Assembly (NCBI GenBank): GCA_023428425.1
Contig: JAEYYP010000399.1
Span: forward strand, 1 to 14,848
Direction: 5' to 3'
From: Pseudomonadota bacterium
GTDB taxonomy: Bacteria > Pseudomonadota > Alphaproteobacteria > Rhizobiales > Devosiaceae
Length of the DNA stretch: 14,848 nt
The translations under genes were made by a program, and so were the position numbers. Every line of letters starts with the position of its first letter. Position 1 is the first letter of the stretch. Shown here piece after piece: positions 7,401-14,691 of the stretch. The notes below the pieces were generated by a model. That model ran no database searches. It saw only the letters and a list, made by a program, of their open reading frames with translations, and was not told where the DNA came from.

Positions 7401-7502
7401 CCCCTCATCCGAACACTCAACCGCTCCCCCTGACAATGACGGCGCGCTCGTCACATCGCCTTCTCCCCTTGTGGGAGAAGGTGGCGGCAGCCGGATGAGG
7501 GG
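7401..7502. repeat. Dispersed Rhizobiales-type intergenic repeat with inverted ends and inner hairpin
   Basis: The element is bounded by a perfect 11-bp inverted repeat, CCCCTCATCCG (7401-7411) and CGGATGAGGGG (7492-7502). Inside is a perfect 9-bp hairpin, CCTTCTCCC (7459-7467), loop CTTGT, GGGAGAAGG (7473-7481). From memory, blocks like CCTTCTCCC-CTTGT-GGGAGAAGGTGG near GGATGAGGG are scattered between genes in many Rhizobiales genomes, so this is probably one copy of such a family. It sits between the convergent ends of yqgE and the GGDEF/EAL gene, where the hairpin could also act as a two-way terminator or protect mRNA 3' ends, though no T-run follows. Together with its flanks it accounts for the gap 7369-7535. 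Confidence 0.75.
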
Positions 7503-7535
7503 TCGGCGAGCGTTCCACATCTGTCCGCCGCGGCG

Positions 7536-10418
7536 TCAGCGACCCGTCAGCTGGCTCTGCAGTCGCTTGGTGATTTCCGGCCCGGTCATCGCGGCGCCAA
7601 ACGCAAAGCCCTGGGCGTACTGGCAGTTGAGCTGCTGCAGCCGCTCGACTTCCTCAATGGTCTCGACACCTTCAGCGATGACGGCAAGGTCGAGTTCGCT
7701 GGCCAGCGTGACGATGGCGCGGATGATCGGCACCTGGGTGTGCGCCAGGCCGCCATCATCGGAGAGCTGCACGAACGTCGCCGGGATCTTGATGGTGTCG
7801 AACGGGAAACGGTGCAGGTAGCTCAGCGAGCTGTGCCCGGTGCCGAAGTCGTCGAGCGCCAGCCTCAGACCGAGCGCACGCAAGGCGTTCAGCACATAGG
7901 CCGAATGCTCCGGGTTGCTCATGACCTGGCTCTCGGTGATCTCGAGCTTCAGGTGCCGGGCAATCTGGCGATGGTCCGAAACCAGCGCCCGCATGTCGTT
8001 CAGCAGCGACTCGGTTGCGAGCTGGCTGGGTGACAGGTTCACCGAGACGAAGAAATCCTCCGGCAGCGGCAACTGGCTGGCCCAGTCACGCGCCTGCCCC
8101 GCGGCCTGCTCGAAGGCTACACGGCCGAGTCGATCGATCATCCCCGAGCGCTCCGCCAACGGCACGAACTCGTCGGGCAACACGATGCCGCGCTGTGGGT
8201 GGTTCCACCGCATCAGCGCTTCCGCGCCGGCGATCGTCCCGGAGTGAATGTCCATGATCGGCTGGAACATCACCGCCAGTTCGCCGTGACGGAGGCCGCG
8301 ATCCAGATCCTCTTCCGAAGCCTTGGAGTAGGCGGCGATCGAGCGTGCCGAGGCGCGGAAGGCCTCGATCCGGTCGCCGCCCAGCCGCTTGGCGTAGTAC
8401 ATGGCGAGTTCGGCGTCGCGCAGCACGTCGGGCGCGGCAACCGGGTTGCCGTCATAGATGGTGACGCCGATCGAGGCGGTGAGGCTGAGGTCGCGCTCGC
8501 CGAAGTTGAAGGGCGACTTCAGCGCCTTGCGTATCTGCTCGGCCGTCTCGGCGATCTTGCCGGCAGCCTGCTCGGAAGCAAGGATGACGGCGAACTGGTC
8601 GCCGCCCAGCCGCGCCACGGTATCCAGCGGCCGCATGATTCGAGCCACGCGACGGGAGATCGCGAGCAGCACGGAGTCAGCCGCCGAGTGGCCGACACGC
8701 TCCTCGAGTTCGCTGAACCGGTCGATATCGATGAGGAACACGGCCGGCTTGGTGCCATTGGGCAGGCGCGCGCGGACCAGCGCCCGCTCCAGCCGATCGA
8801 GCAGCAACTGCTTGTTGGGCAGGCCGGTCAGGCTGTCATGCACGGCATCGTGCAGCAGTCGCTCGCGGCTCGCCCGGTCCTCGTTGACGTCCTGCAGGGT
8901 GCCGACGATGCGGTTGACCTGTCCGTCGCCACCCAGCACCGGCTTCACCCGCATGCGGAAGGTGCGGAAACTGCCATCATGCGCCGCGAGGCGGATATCG
9001 GCACTCACCTTGCCGCGACGCAGTTCGACCAGCGTATCGAAGGCAGTGCGAAAACGATCCCGGTCCTCCGGATGCACCCTGTCGAGCCAGCGCTTGATCG
9101 AACCGCGCAGCGCACCGCGCCGCTCGCCGAGGCGGGTGCCGAGCTCGTCGGAGACCGCGACACGGTCGCGCTCGATGTTCCAGTCGTAGACGAAGTCGCC
9201 GGAGCCGGTCAGCGCAAGTGCCCGACGCTCCACTTCGGAAAGCGTGCCGATCGATACCTGGCCTTCGGAGAAGGCGTGCTGCACCGATGTGAAACCGAGG
9301 AGCATGACTATCAGAACGAGGCCACCAGCCACCGCCGGCTGCGCCACGTCGTTCGACACCTGTCCGGTCACTACCAGCCAGGCATAGAACAGCCAGGCGA
9401 TGTAGATGATCCAGGTCGGCACCAGCAGCACGGCGCGGTCGTAGCCACGGAGCGCCAGCAGCAGGATCAGGAAGAAGCCGGTCAGCCCCAACAGCGCCAG
9501 CACCAGCCGTGCGACGGTCGCCGCGATGGCGGGCTGGAAGAAAGCGAAGCCGAACAGCGCCAGGAACACCACGACCAGCGCCAGCGCCAGGTGGATGAAG
9601 CGCAGGTGCCAGCGATGAAGGTTGAGATAGATGAACAGGAAGCCGAACAGCGTGGTCGCAATGCCTGCCTCGGCAGCCGCACGGAGCGGCTGGACCGAGC
9701 CATTGGAGATGTTCAGCAACGGTCCGAGAACGCCGAAGTCGACCAGCAGGTAGACCAGCACGGCCCACGAGAAGGCCGCGGTGGCCGGGAAGATACCCCT
9801 GCCCCGCACCACGAACATGATGGTGAGGAACACTGCCGCCAGCGACGCCACGCCGAGCACCACGCCGCGGAACAGGGTGAACGAGTTGACGTAGTCGCGA
9901 TAGGCATTGGGCTGCCAGAGATAGACTTCGGGCAGCGCACCGGACGCAAGCTCGGCGATCAGGGTGACCGTGGCGCCGGGGTCGAGCACCACCTCGAACA
10001 CGTCCGCCTCGCGGTCGGTGAGTCGGGTGGGGCGGAGGCCGGCCGAAGGGGTCAGCACCTTGATGCGGGTAGCGCCGAGGTCCGGACGGAACACGCCCGA
10101 CCCTGGCAACCGGAAGAACGGCGCGACGAGCAGGCGCTCCAACTGCACATCGGAATCGTTGCGCAGCGCGAGCAGGGCCCAATTGGGATTGCTGCCCCCC
10201 TCGGAGGCCAGAACCTCGATGCGGCGGATGATTCCATCTTCGCCGGGGGCTGTGCTCAGCTGCACCTTCCCGCCGTCACCAGGCACGATGTCGATGACGC
10301 CGGTGAGGTTGACGGCGTTGACGTCTTCGGGAGCTGTACTGACTTCGAAGGCGGTAGCGCTCAGCGATCCGGCCAACACGAACGCAATACACATCGCGAG
10401 GTACAGGATGTGACGCAT
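7536..10418 (-). CDS. Membrane GGDEF/EAL protein, probable cyclic-di-GMP phosphodiesterase with degenerate GGDEF
   Basis: The product has 960 residues from the ATG at 10418: a signal peptide (1-23), an extracytoplasmic beta-rich region (24-180), about seven membrane helices (roughly 183-380, like 7TMR-DISM receptors), a PAS-like domain (about 400-515), GGDEF (520-690) and EAL (about 700-955). The GGDEF signature is GGDQF (605-609) and the usual FKxxND is FSELEE, so the guanine-contacting Asn is lost; cyclase activity is doubtful. An intact RxxD inhibitory-site motif (R596-D599) remains, so c-di-GMP or GTP sensing is possible. The EAL half keeps E733, N794, E826, D856/D857, K877, E916 and Q936; the Asp usual after the lysine (KID) is P879. 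It probably degrades c-di-GMP in response to an envelope signal. A TTG at 10481 could add 21 residues, but the ATG gives a clean signal peptide. The gene follows the GNAT gene after 102 bases. Confidence 0.92.
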   Translation of the reverse strand: MRHILYLAMCIAFVLAGSLSATAFEVSTAPEDVNAVNLTGVIDIVPGDGGKVQLSTAPGEDGIIRRIEVLASEGGSNPNWALLALRNDSDVQLERLLVAPFFRLPGSGVFRPDLGATRIKVLTPSAGLRPTRLTDREADVFEVVLDPGATVTLIAELASGALPEVYLWQPNAYRDYVNSFTLFRGVVLGVASLAAVFLTIMFVVRGRGIFPATAAFSWAVLVYLLVDFGVLGPLLNISNGSVQPLRAAAEAGIATTLFGFLFIYLNLHRWHLRFIHLALALVVVFLALFGFAFFQPAIAATVARLVLALLGLTGFFLILLLALRGYDRAVLLVPTWIIYIAWLFYAWLVVTGQVSNDVAQPAVAGGLVLIVMLLGFTSVQHAFSEGQVSIGTLSEVERRALALTGSGDFVYDWNIERDRVAVSDELGTRLGERRGALRGSIKRWLDRVHPEDRDRFRTAFDTLVELRRGKVSADIRLAAHDGSFRTFRMRVKPVLGGDGQVNRIVGTLQDVNEDRASRERLLHDAVHDSLTGLPNKQLLLDRLERALVRARLPNGTKPAVFLIDIDRFSELEERVGHSAADSVLLAISRRVARIMRPLDTVARLGGDQFAVILASEQAAGKIAETAEQIRKALKSPFNFGERDLSLTASIGVTIYDGNPVAAPDVLRDAELAMYYAKRLGGDRIEAFRASARSIAAYSKASEEDLDRGLRHGELAVMFQPIMDIHSGTIAGAEALMRWNHPQRGIVLPDEFVPLAERSGMIDRLGRVAFEQAAGQARDWASQLPLPEDFFVSVNLSPSQLATESLLNDMRALVSDHRQIARHLKLEITESQVMSNPEHSAYVLNALRALGLRLALDDFGTGHSSLSYLHRFPFDTIKIPATFVQLSDDGGLAHTQVPIIRAIVTLASELDLAVIAEGVETIEEVERLQQLNCQYAQGFAFGAAMTGPEITKRLQSQLTGR

Positions 10419-10520
10419 TAGCTTCGAAGTGGCCTTGCCGCAGTCATGAATTGGGAACCTTGGTATCGGGGTTTCCGCCAAGCGACAAGGCTTCGCGGTT
10501 CTGGGTGGCGCAACGTCGCG

Positions 10521-11126
10521 TCACCGGCGCTGCCGGACGACGGCTTCGTACCGCTCGCGGGTGAGGCCGAACAGGATGTGGTCGGCCCACTTGCCATCGA
10601 TCTGGAGGTAATGCTCGGCGAAGCCCTCTTCCCGGAATCCGTTTTTTTCAAGGACACGGCGCGAAGCCATGTTGTTGGGCAGGAACGCCGCATGGATGCG
10701 ATGGAGGCCCAGGGTATCGAAGCAGAAAGGCACCGCGAGGCCAACGGCCTCCGTCATCAGCCCCTGGCCGGCATAGGGAAGGCCCATCCAGTAGCCGAGG
10801 TTGACGAACTGCGCGGCCCTCCGACGGATATTGGACAGGGTGATCCCACCCACCAGTTGTTCCCGGCCGGCCTCACGGATGAACAGGAAGAAGCTGTAGT
10901 CGGTGCCCGCCCGGGCCTCCTCGCGACCCCGCTTCAGCCGGGCCGAGAATACCCGGGGGCCGAGGTCCGATTCGCTCCAGCGCGGCTCGAAGGGCTTCAG
11001 GAACTCTCGGCTGAGACGGCGAAGGTCGCGCCACTGCGTGTAGTCGGCGGGGCGTGGCGCGCGCAAGGTGACGCGGGCGCCCATCAGCACCGGAGTCTCT
11101 TCGCGGGCGAACCAGGTGAGCATCAT
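10521..11126 (-). CDS. GNAT N-acetyltransferase, RimJ/RimL type
   Basis: This 201-residue cytosolic enzyme is of the GNAT fold most like RimJ/RimL, which acetylate protein N-termini such as ribosomal proteins using acetyl-CoA. The true substrate cannot be told from sequence. The start LMGARVTLRAPRPADYTQW is typical. The acetyl-CoA loop is YAGQGLMTEAV (118-128), a variant of RxxGxG/A with Tyr at the first position. The C-terminal NNMASRRVLEKNGFREEG (151-168) is a clear family mark. Two ATGs are adjacent (11126 and 11123); either could be used, as no strong Shine-Dalgarno is seen. It lies 18 bases after the M16 peptidase stop, so it probably belongs to the thrC-M16 operon. I recall the thrC, M16, GNAT order from other Rhizobiales but could not check it. 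Confidence 0.9.
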   Translation of the reverse strand: MMLTWFAREETPVLMGARVTLRAPRPADYTQWRDLRRLSREFLKPFEPRWSESDLGPRVFSARLKRGREEARAGTDYSFFLFIREAGREQLVGGITLSNIRRRAAQFVNLGYWMGLPYAGQGLMTEAVGLAVPFCFDTLGLHRIHAAFLPNNMASRRVLEKNGFREEGFAEHYLQIDGKWADHILFGLTRERYEAVVRQRR

Positions 11127-11144
11127 CGGATGCCGCCGTCCGGG

Positions 11145-12407
11145 TCAGTGCTTCAGCTTCGCGGCAATGTCGCGATAGTCGGGCAGGTTGGCAACAGGGC
11201 CGATGCCGGCCAGCGACACTTTCCCCGCGTCGAAGACCTGTCGCGCCACGTCCTTGACGCGCTCGGGGCCGATCCGGTTGATGCGCTCCACGGTTTCCTG
11301 CAGCGGGATCGGCCGGCCCCACAGGATCTGCTGGCGGGCAAGCTGCCCGGCACGCGAACTCGGGCTCTCGAGCGACATCAGCAGCCCGGCGCGTATCTGG
11401 TTGCGGACCCGGATCACCTCCTCGTCGGAGATCGACTCGGTGGCCTTGCGCAGCTCGTCGAGGATTACCGGGACCAGGTCGGTCACCTCTTCCTCGCCGG
11501 TCGATGCCGCAACCCCGAAGATCCCGCTGTCTGCGAAGGCCCAGTGGAAGGCGTAGACCGAATAGCAGAGACCGCGCTTCTCCCGCACTTCCTGGAACAG
11601 CCGCGAACTCATGCCGCCGCCGAGGATCGAAGCCAGGATCTGAACGGCGTAGAAGCCGTCCGAGTTGTAGGCGCGCCCTTCCATGCCGAGCACGATGTGG
11701 GCCTGCTCGTGGTCGGAGACGAGGCGCTGCTCTCCGCCGACATAGCTGGCCCGTTCCGGTGGCAGAGCGCCGCTGCGCCGAAGCCCGTGGAAGCGGTCAT
11801 TGGCGATGTCGACAAGGGCGTCGTGGTCGACATTGCCGGCAGCGCAGAGCACCATCTGCTCACCGACATAGTTGCGGTCCATGTAGGCCCGGATCTCGTC
11901 GGGCCCAAAGCTCTTCACCGAGTCCACCGTGCCGAGGATGGTGCGGCCGATGGCCTGGTCCGGAAAGGCGGCCTGCTGGAACAGGTCGAAGACATGATCG
12001 TCAGGATTGTCACGGGCTGCGCCGATCTCCTGGACGATGACCTGCTGTTCGCGGTCGATCTCGTCCTGCTCGAACAGCGAGTTCTGCAGGATGTCGGAGA
12101 GAATGTCGCCGGCCAACGCCACGTCTTCCTTGAGCACGCGAGCGAAGTAGCCGGTGTGTTCCACCGAGGTCGCGGCGTTGAGGTCGCCACCGACGTTCTC
12201 GATCGTCGCGGCGATCTGCAACGAGTCGCGGGTCTCGGTTCCCTTGAACGCCATATGCTCGAGCATGTGCGAGATGCCGTGTTCGGCTTCGCTCTCGCTG
12301 CGGGAACCGGCCTTGACCCAGATGCCGAGGGAGGCACTTTCGAGGTGGGGCATGTCGTCGGTGAGCACGGTCATGCCGTTGTCGAGCGTGGTACTCCTGA
12401 CCGTCAC
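11145..12407 (-). CDS. M16 family zinc metallopeptidase (mitochondrial processing peptidase beta-like)
   Basis: The product is a 420-residue M16 peptidase of the group related to mitochondrial processing peptidase. The zinc site is the inverted motif HxxEH, here H47-M-L-E50-H51 in GISHMLEHMAFKGTE, with the third ligand E127 in EQQVIVQEI, spaced 76 residues from H51 as in the processing peptidase. The C-terminal half has GGGMSSRLFQEVREKRGLCYSVY, the glycine-rich and substrate-arginine region. All catalytic residues are present. The start is a GTG that overlaps the thrC stop as GTGA (12404-12407) and has a strong GGAGGAA five bases upstream. No signal peptide is seen, so it is probably cytosolic; the substrate is unknown. 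It is translationally coupled to thrC and followed by the GNAT gene. Confidence 0.94.
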   Translation of the reverse strand: MTVRSTTLDNGMTVLTDDMPHLESASLGIWVKAGSRSESEAEHGISHMLEHMAFKGTETRDSLQIAATIENVGGDLNAATSVEHTGYFARVLKEDVALAGDILSDILQNSLFEQDEIDREQQVIVQEIGAARDNPDDHVFDLFQQAAFPDQAIGRTILGTVDSVKSFGPDEIRAYMDRNYVGEQMVLCAAGNVDHDALVDIANDRFHGLRRSGALPPERASYVGGEQRLVSDHEQAHIVLGMEGRAYNSDGFYAVQILASILGGGMSSRLFQEVREKRGLCYSVYAFHWAFADSGIFGVAASTGEEEVTDLVPVILDELRKATESISDEEVIRVRNQIRAGLLMSLESPSSRAGQLARQQILWGRPIPLQETVERINRIGPERVKDVARQVFDAGKVSLAGIGPVANLPDYRDIAAKLKH

Positions 12408-13810
12408 TTGTGTTCCTCCGACGCGCGCGTGCGCGCCATGATGAAGTTTTCCACTTCACCCTGATCGTTGTCGAGGACCGTGAAACGCTCGGTCCGTTCG
12501 TGCAGGTCAGACAACCACGGGGGCAGAGCCGGTTCAATGCCTGCAGCCTCATGCACTGCGGCGGGGAACTTCGCCGGGTGCGCCGTGGCGAGGGTAATCA
12601 CCGGCGCGGCCCCTCCGGTGAGGGTCCGGGCCACGTTGACGCCGACCGCGGTGTGCGGATCGAGCAGGTAGCCCGATGCCTTGTGAACGGTGGCGATGGT
12701 GAAGCTGGTCTCGGCCTCGCCAGTACGGCCGGCCGCGAACTGACGCCGGATCGCCTCCATGCCCTGCTCAGGAATAGAGAAGCCACCGGACTGGCGCAGG
12801 CTCGACAGCATCGAGACCACCTGTTCCGGCTGGCGATCGACCGCCTCGAACAGCAGCCGCTCGAAATTCGACGACACTTGGATATCCATCGACGGGCTGA
12901 TCGTCGGGGTGACACCTGTCACCTCGTAGCGACCGGTCTCGATGGTGCGTGCGAGGATGTCGTTGGCATTGGTGGCGATGACGAGCGTGCGGATCGGCAG
13001 GCCCATCCGCGCCGCACAGTAGCCGGCGAAGATGTCGCCGAAATTCCCGGTCGGCACTGCGAAGATCACCTCTCGGTGCGGTGACCCGAGCGCCGCCGCG
13101 GCGGTGAAGTAGTAGACGATCTGGGCAACGATGCGCCCCCAGTTGATGGAATTCACACCGGACAGCTTGACCTCGTCGCGGAAGCGGCGATTGGCGAACA
13201 TGCCCTTCACGAGATCCTGGCAGTCATCGAAGGTGCCGCGCAGCGCGATGTTGTGGACGTTCTGATCCAGTACCGTCGTCATCTGCCGTCGCTGGACGGC
13301 GGACGTGCGGCCCTCCGGATGCAGGATGAAGATGTCGGTCGACGGGCGACCGCGGAACGCCTCGATGGCGGCCGAGCCGGTATCGCCAGAGGTCGCCCCG
13401 ACGATGGTGGCACGCGCGCCGCGCCGGGCGAGGATCAGGTCCATGACCCGCGCCAGGAACTGCATCGCCACATCCTTGAAGGCGAGCGTCGGCCCGTGGA
13501 ACAGCTCGAGCACGAAGTGGCCCGGCTCCAGTTCCACCAGCGGAGCTACCGACGGATGTCGGAAGCTCGCATAAGCCTCGTCGATGATCCGCTGCAACTC
13601 GGCGTCGGCAATCTCTCCGCCGACGAAGCGACGAATGATGTCGAAGGCCACTTCGGCATAGGGTCGATTGGCGTAGCCGGCGATCTCGGCGCGGCTGACC
13701 TGCGGCCAGTCCTTTGGCACGTAGAGACCACCATCGCTGGCGAGACCGGCAAGGACTGCGTCGGAAAAACCAAGCACGGCCGCCCCGCCGCGCGTCGATA
13801 CAAACTGCAT
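12404..13810 (-). CDS. thrC: Threonine synthase
   Basis: ThrC converts O-phosphohomoserine to threonine and phosphate, using PLP, as the last step of threonine synthesis in the cytosol. The product has 468 residues, the usual size of the longer bacterial form. It starts MQFVSTRGG, standard for the family. The PLP lysine is K112 in FHGPTLAFKDVAMQF, the phosphate-binding loop is GATSGDTGSAAIEAF (138-152), and VNSINWGRIVAQIVYYF and VPTGNFGDIFAGY follow. No strong Shine-Dalgarno precedes the ATG: the only G-rich stretch, GGGG, is 13 bases away and lies in a small hairpin GGGG-TAT-CCCC. The 3' end overlaps the M16 peptidase gene by four bases. The upstream 104-bp gap holds a palindrome and a candidate promoter. 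No thrA, thrB or hom gene is in the window. Confidence 0.97.
   Translation of the reverse strand: MQFVSTRGGAAVLGFSDAVLAGLASDGGLYVPKDWPQVSRAEIAGYANRPYAEVAFDIIRRFVGGEIADAELQRIIDEAYASFRHPSVAPLVELEPGHFVLELFHGPTLAFKDVAMQFLARVMDLILARRGARATIVGATSGDTGSAAIEAFRGRPSTDIFILHPEGRTSAVQRRQMTTVLDQNVHNIALRGTFDDCQDLVKGMFANRRFRDEVKLSGVNSINWGRIVAQIVYYFTAAAALGSPHREVIFAVPTGNFGDIFAGYCAARMGLPIRTLVIATNANDILARTIETGRYEVTGVTPTISPSMDIQVSSNFERLLFEAVDRQPEQVVSMLSSLRQSGGFSIPEQGMEAIRRQFAAGRTGEAETSFTIATVHKASGYLLDPHTAVGVNVARTLTGGAAPVITLATAHPAKFPAAVHEAAGIEPALPPWLSDLHERTERFTVLDNDQGEVENFIMARTRASEEHK
12413..12419 (-). promoter_or_regulatory. Ribosome binding site deciding the GTG start of the M16 peptidase
   Basis: GGAGGAA on the minus strand lies five bases before the GTG at 12407, inside the last codons of thrC. 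It fixes a GTG rather than a later ATG as the peptidase start and supports coupled translation with thrC. Confidence 0.65.
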
Positions 13811-13852
13811 TTGTTGGGGGATACCCCGTGCTGGTGTCGCGCGCCTGCTGGG

Positions 13853-13895
13853 CGTCGCTGGTTCTGGGTTGCGACAACCTAGAGAACCAGCGGCG
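13853..13895. repeat. Nested palindrome upstream of thrC
   Basis: A perfect 10-bp inverted repeat, CGCTGGTTCT (13856-13865) with AGAACCAGCG (13883-13892), extends through one G-T pair to 13 positions (13853-13895). It encloses a second perfect hairpin, GGTTG-CGA-CAACC (13867-13879). It begins 20 bases after the SURF1 stop and lies 43 bases before the thrC ATG. There is no T-run after it on either strand, so it is not a textbook terminator; an operator or RNA leader structure is possible. Confidence 0.6.
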
Positions 13896-13904
13896 AAACC
13901 GCAA
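13876..13904 (-). promoter_or_regulatory. Candidate thrC promoter
   Basis: On the minus strand TTGCGG (13904-13899) and TAGGTT (13881-13876) are separated by 17 bases in the SURF1-thrC gap. Each box matches the sigma-70 consensus at only four of six positions. The -10 box lies inside the palindrome at 13853-13895, which would place an operator-like element over the promoter. This is a motif reading only. Confidence 0.35.
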
Positions 13905-13914
13905 GTTTCCGACT

Positions 13915-14691
13915 TCAGGTGGCCGCCTGGTCCCCTCCGGCTTGCTGTCGCCTCACCCAGAAGAACAACAGGAACGGCACCATGATCGCGAAACCGTACC
14001 AGGTGATCGCATAGCCCAGGTGATTGTTGGGGAACTCGACAACCGTCTCACCGCCCTGCGGCAGCGCTCCGGGCGGGCCAGCGGGAAGGTCGACGTAGAC
14101 CGGGGCAATCGGCTGCGGCAAGTCCCCGGCCAGACTGGAGAGCCGCACCGGTGAGCGCACCCACTCTACCCTTCGAGCGATGTCGGGAGCCGGCGTGAAG
14201 CTGCCGACCATCTCGGCGTTGCGGGCGACGCCTGCAATCGAAATCAGGCCGGGTTCGGGGCTGCCACCCTGCGCAAATGCGGCTCCCGATGCCTGGGGCA
14301 CGAAACCGCGATTGACAAACACCGTGCCTCCACTGGCGAGCACGAAAGGGGTCATTACCCAATATCCGGGCCCCGAGAAGCTCCCCTTCTGACCCGCAAG
14401 GCTGGTGAACACGAGCACGGTGCTTTCCGGTCGATAGGTGCCGGTCAAGCTCACGGGCCGATAGTCATAGCCACCAGCGTCGAACACAGACCACTGGGCA
14501 ATCTCAGGGAACGGCTTCGGGGGTTCCCCGGCGCGAGCCGCCACATCGGCGATGAGTCTTTCCTTTTCGGCCAACCGTTCGAGCTGCCAGGTTCCGAGCC
14601 ACAGGAACAGCGCCATCAGCGCGAGCATGAAGCCCAGGAATCCCCAGAAGCGCCCCCCACGTATCGGCGAGGCTTCAACCACGACCGTCAT
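13915..14691 (-). CDS. SURF1 family cytochrome c oxidase assembly protein
   Basis: SURF1 proteins help assemble cytochrome c oxidase, including heme a insertion, in the inner membrane. The 258-residue product has the family plan: a membrane helix near each end (about 14-34 and 227-246) and a periplasmic domain between them. Conserved segments are LGTWQLERLAEKE (32-44), PVSLTGTY (79-86), GYWVMTPFVL (109-118), VNRGFVP (126-132) and NNHLGYAITWYGFA (222-235), with H224. The ATG at 14691 has GAGG nine bases upstream and overlaps the end of the DUF983 gene by 17 bases. This arrangement is usual downstream of the cytochrome oxidase subunit III gene, which probably lies just off the right edge. After its stop come the palindrome and thrC. 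Confidence 0.95.
   Translation of the reverse strand: MTVVVEASPIRGGRFWGFLGFMLALMALFLWLGTWQLERLAEKERLIADVAARAGEPPKPFPEIAQWSVFDAGGYDYRPVSLTGTYRPESTVLVFTSLAGQKGSFSGPGYWVMTPFVLASGGTVFVNRGFVPQASGAAFAQGGSPEPGLISIAGVARNAEMVGSFTPAPDIARRVEWVRSPVRLSSLAGDLPQPIAPVYVDLPAGPPGALPQGGETVVEFPNNHLGYAITWYGFAIMVPFLLFFWVRRQQAGGDQAAT

Noticed and set aside
8199..10421. 740-codon open frame on the plus strand
   Set aside because: It is the antisense shadow of the GGDEF/EAL gene, dominated by Gln/Arg/His/Glu, with no domain.
10419..10481. 21-codon extension of the GGDEF/EAL protein from a TTG
   Set aside because: It would place polar residues before a clean signal peptide, and a TTG start without a good Shine-Dalgarno is less likely than the ATG.
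10446..12464. 672-codon open frame on the plus strand
   Set aside because: It is the antisense shadow of the GNAT and M16 peptidase genes with no recognisable motif.
13811..13914. Threonine-type attenuator leader peptide before thrC
   Set aside because: No short frame with a run of Thr or Ile codons and no stem followed by a T-run was found in the gap.
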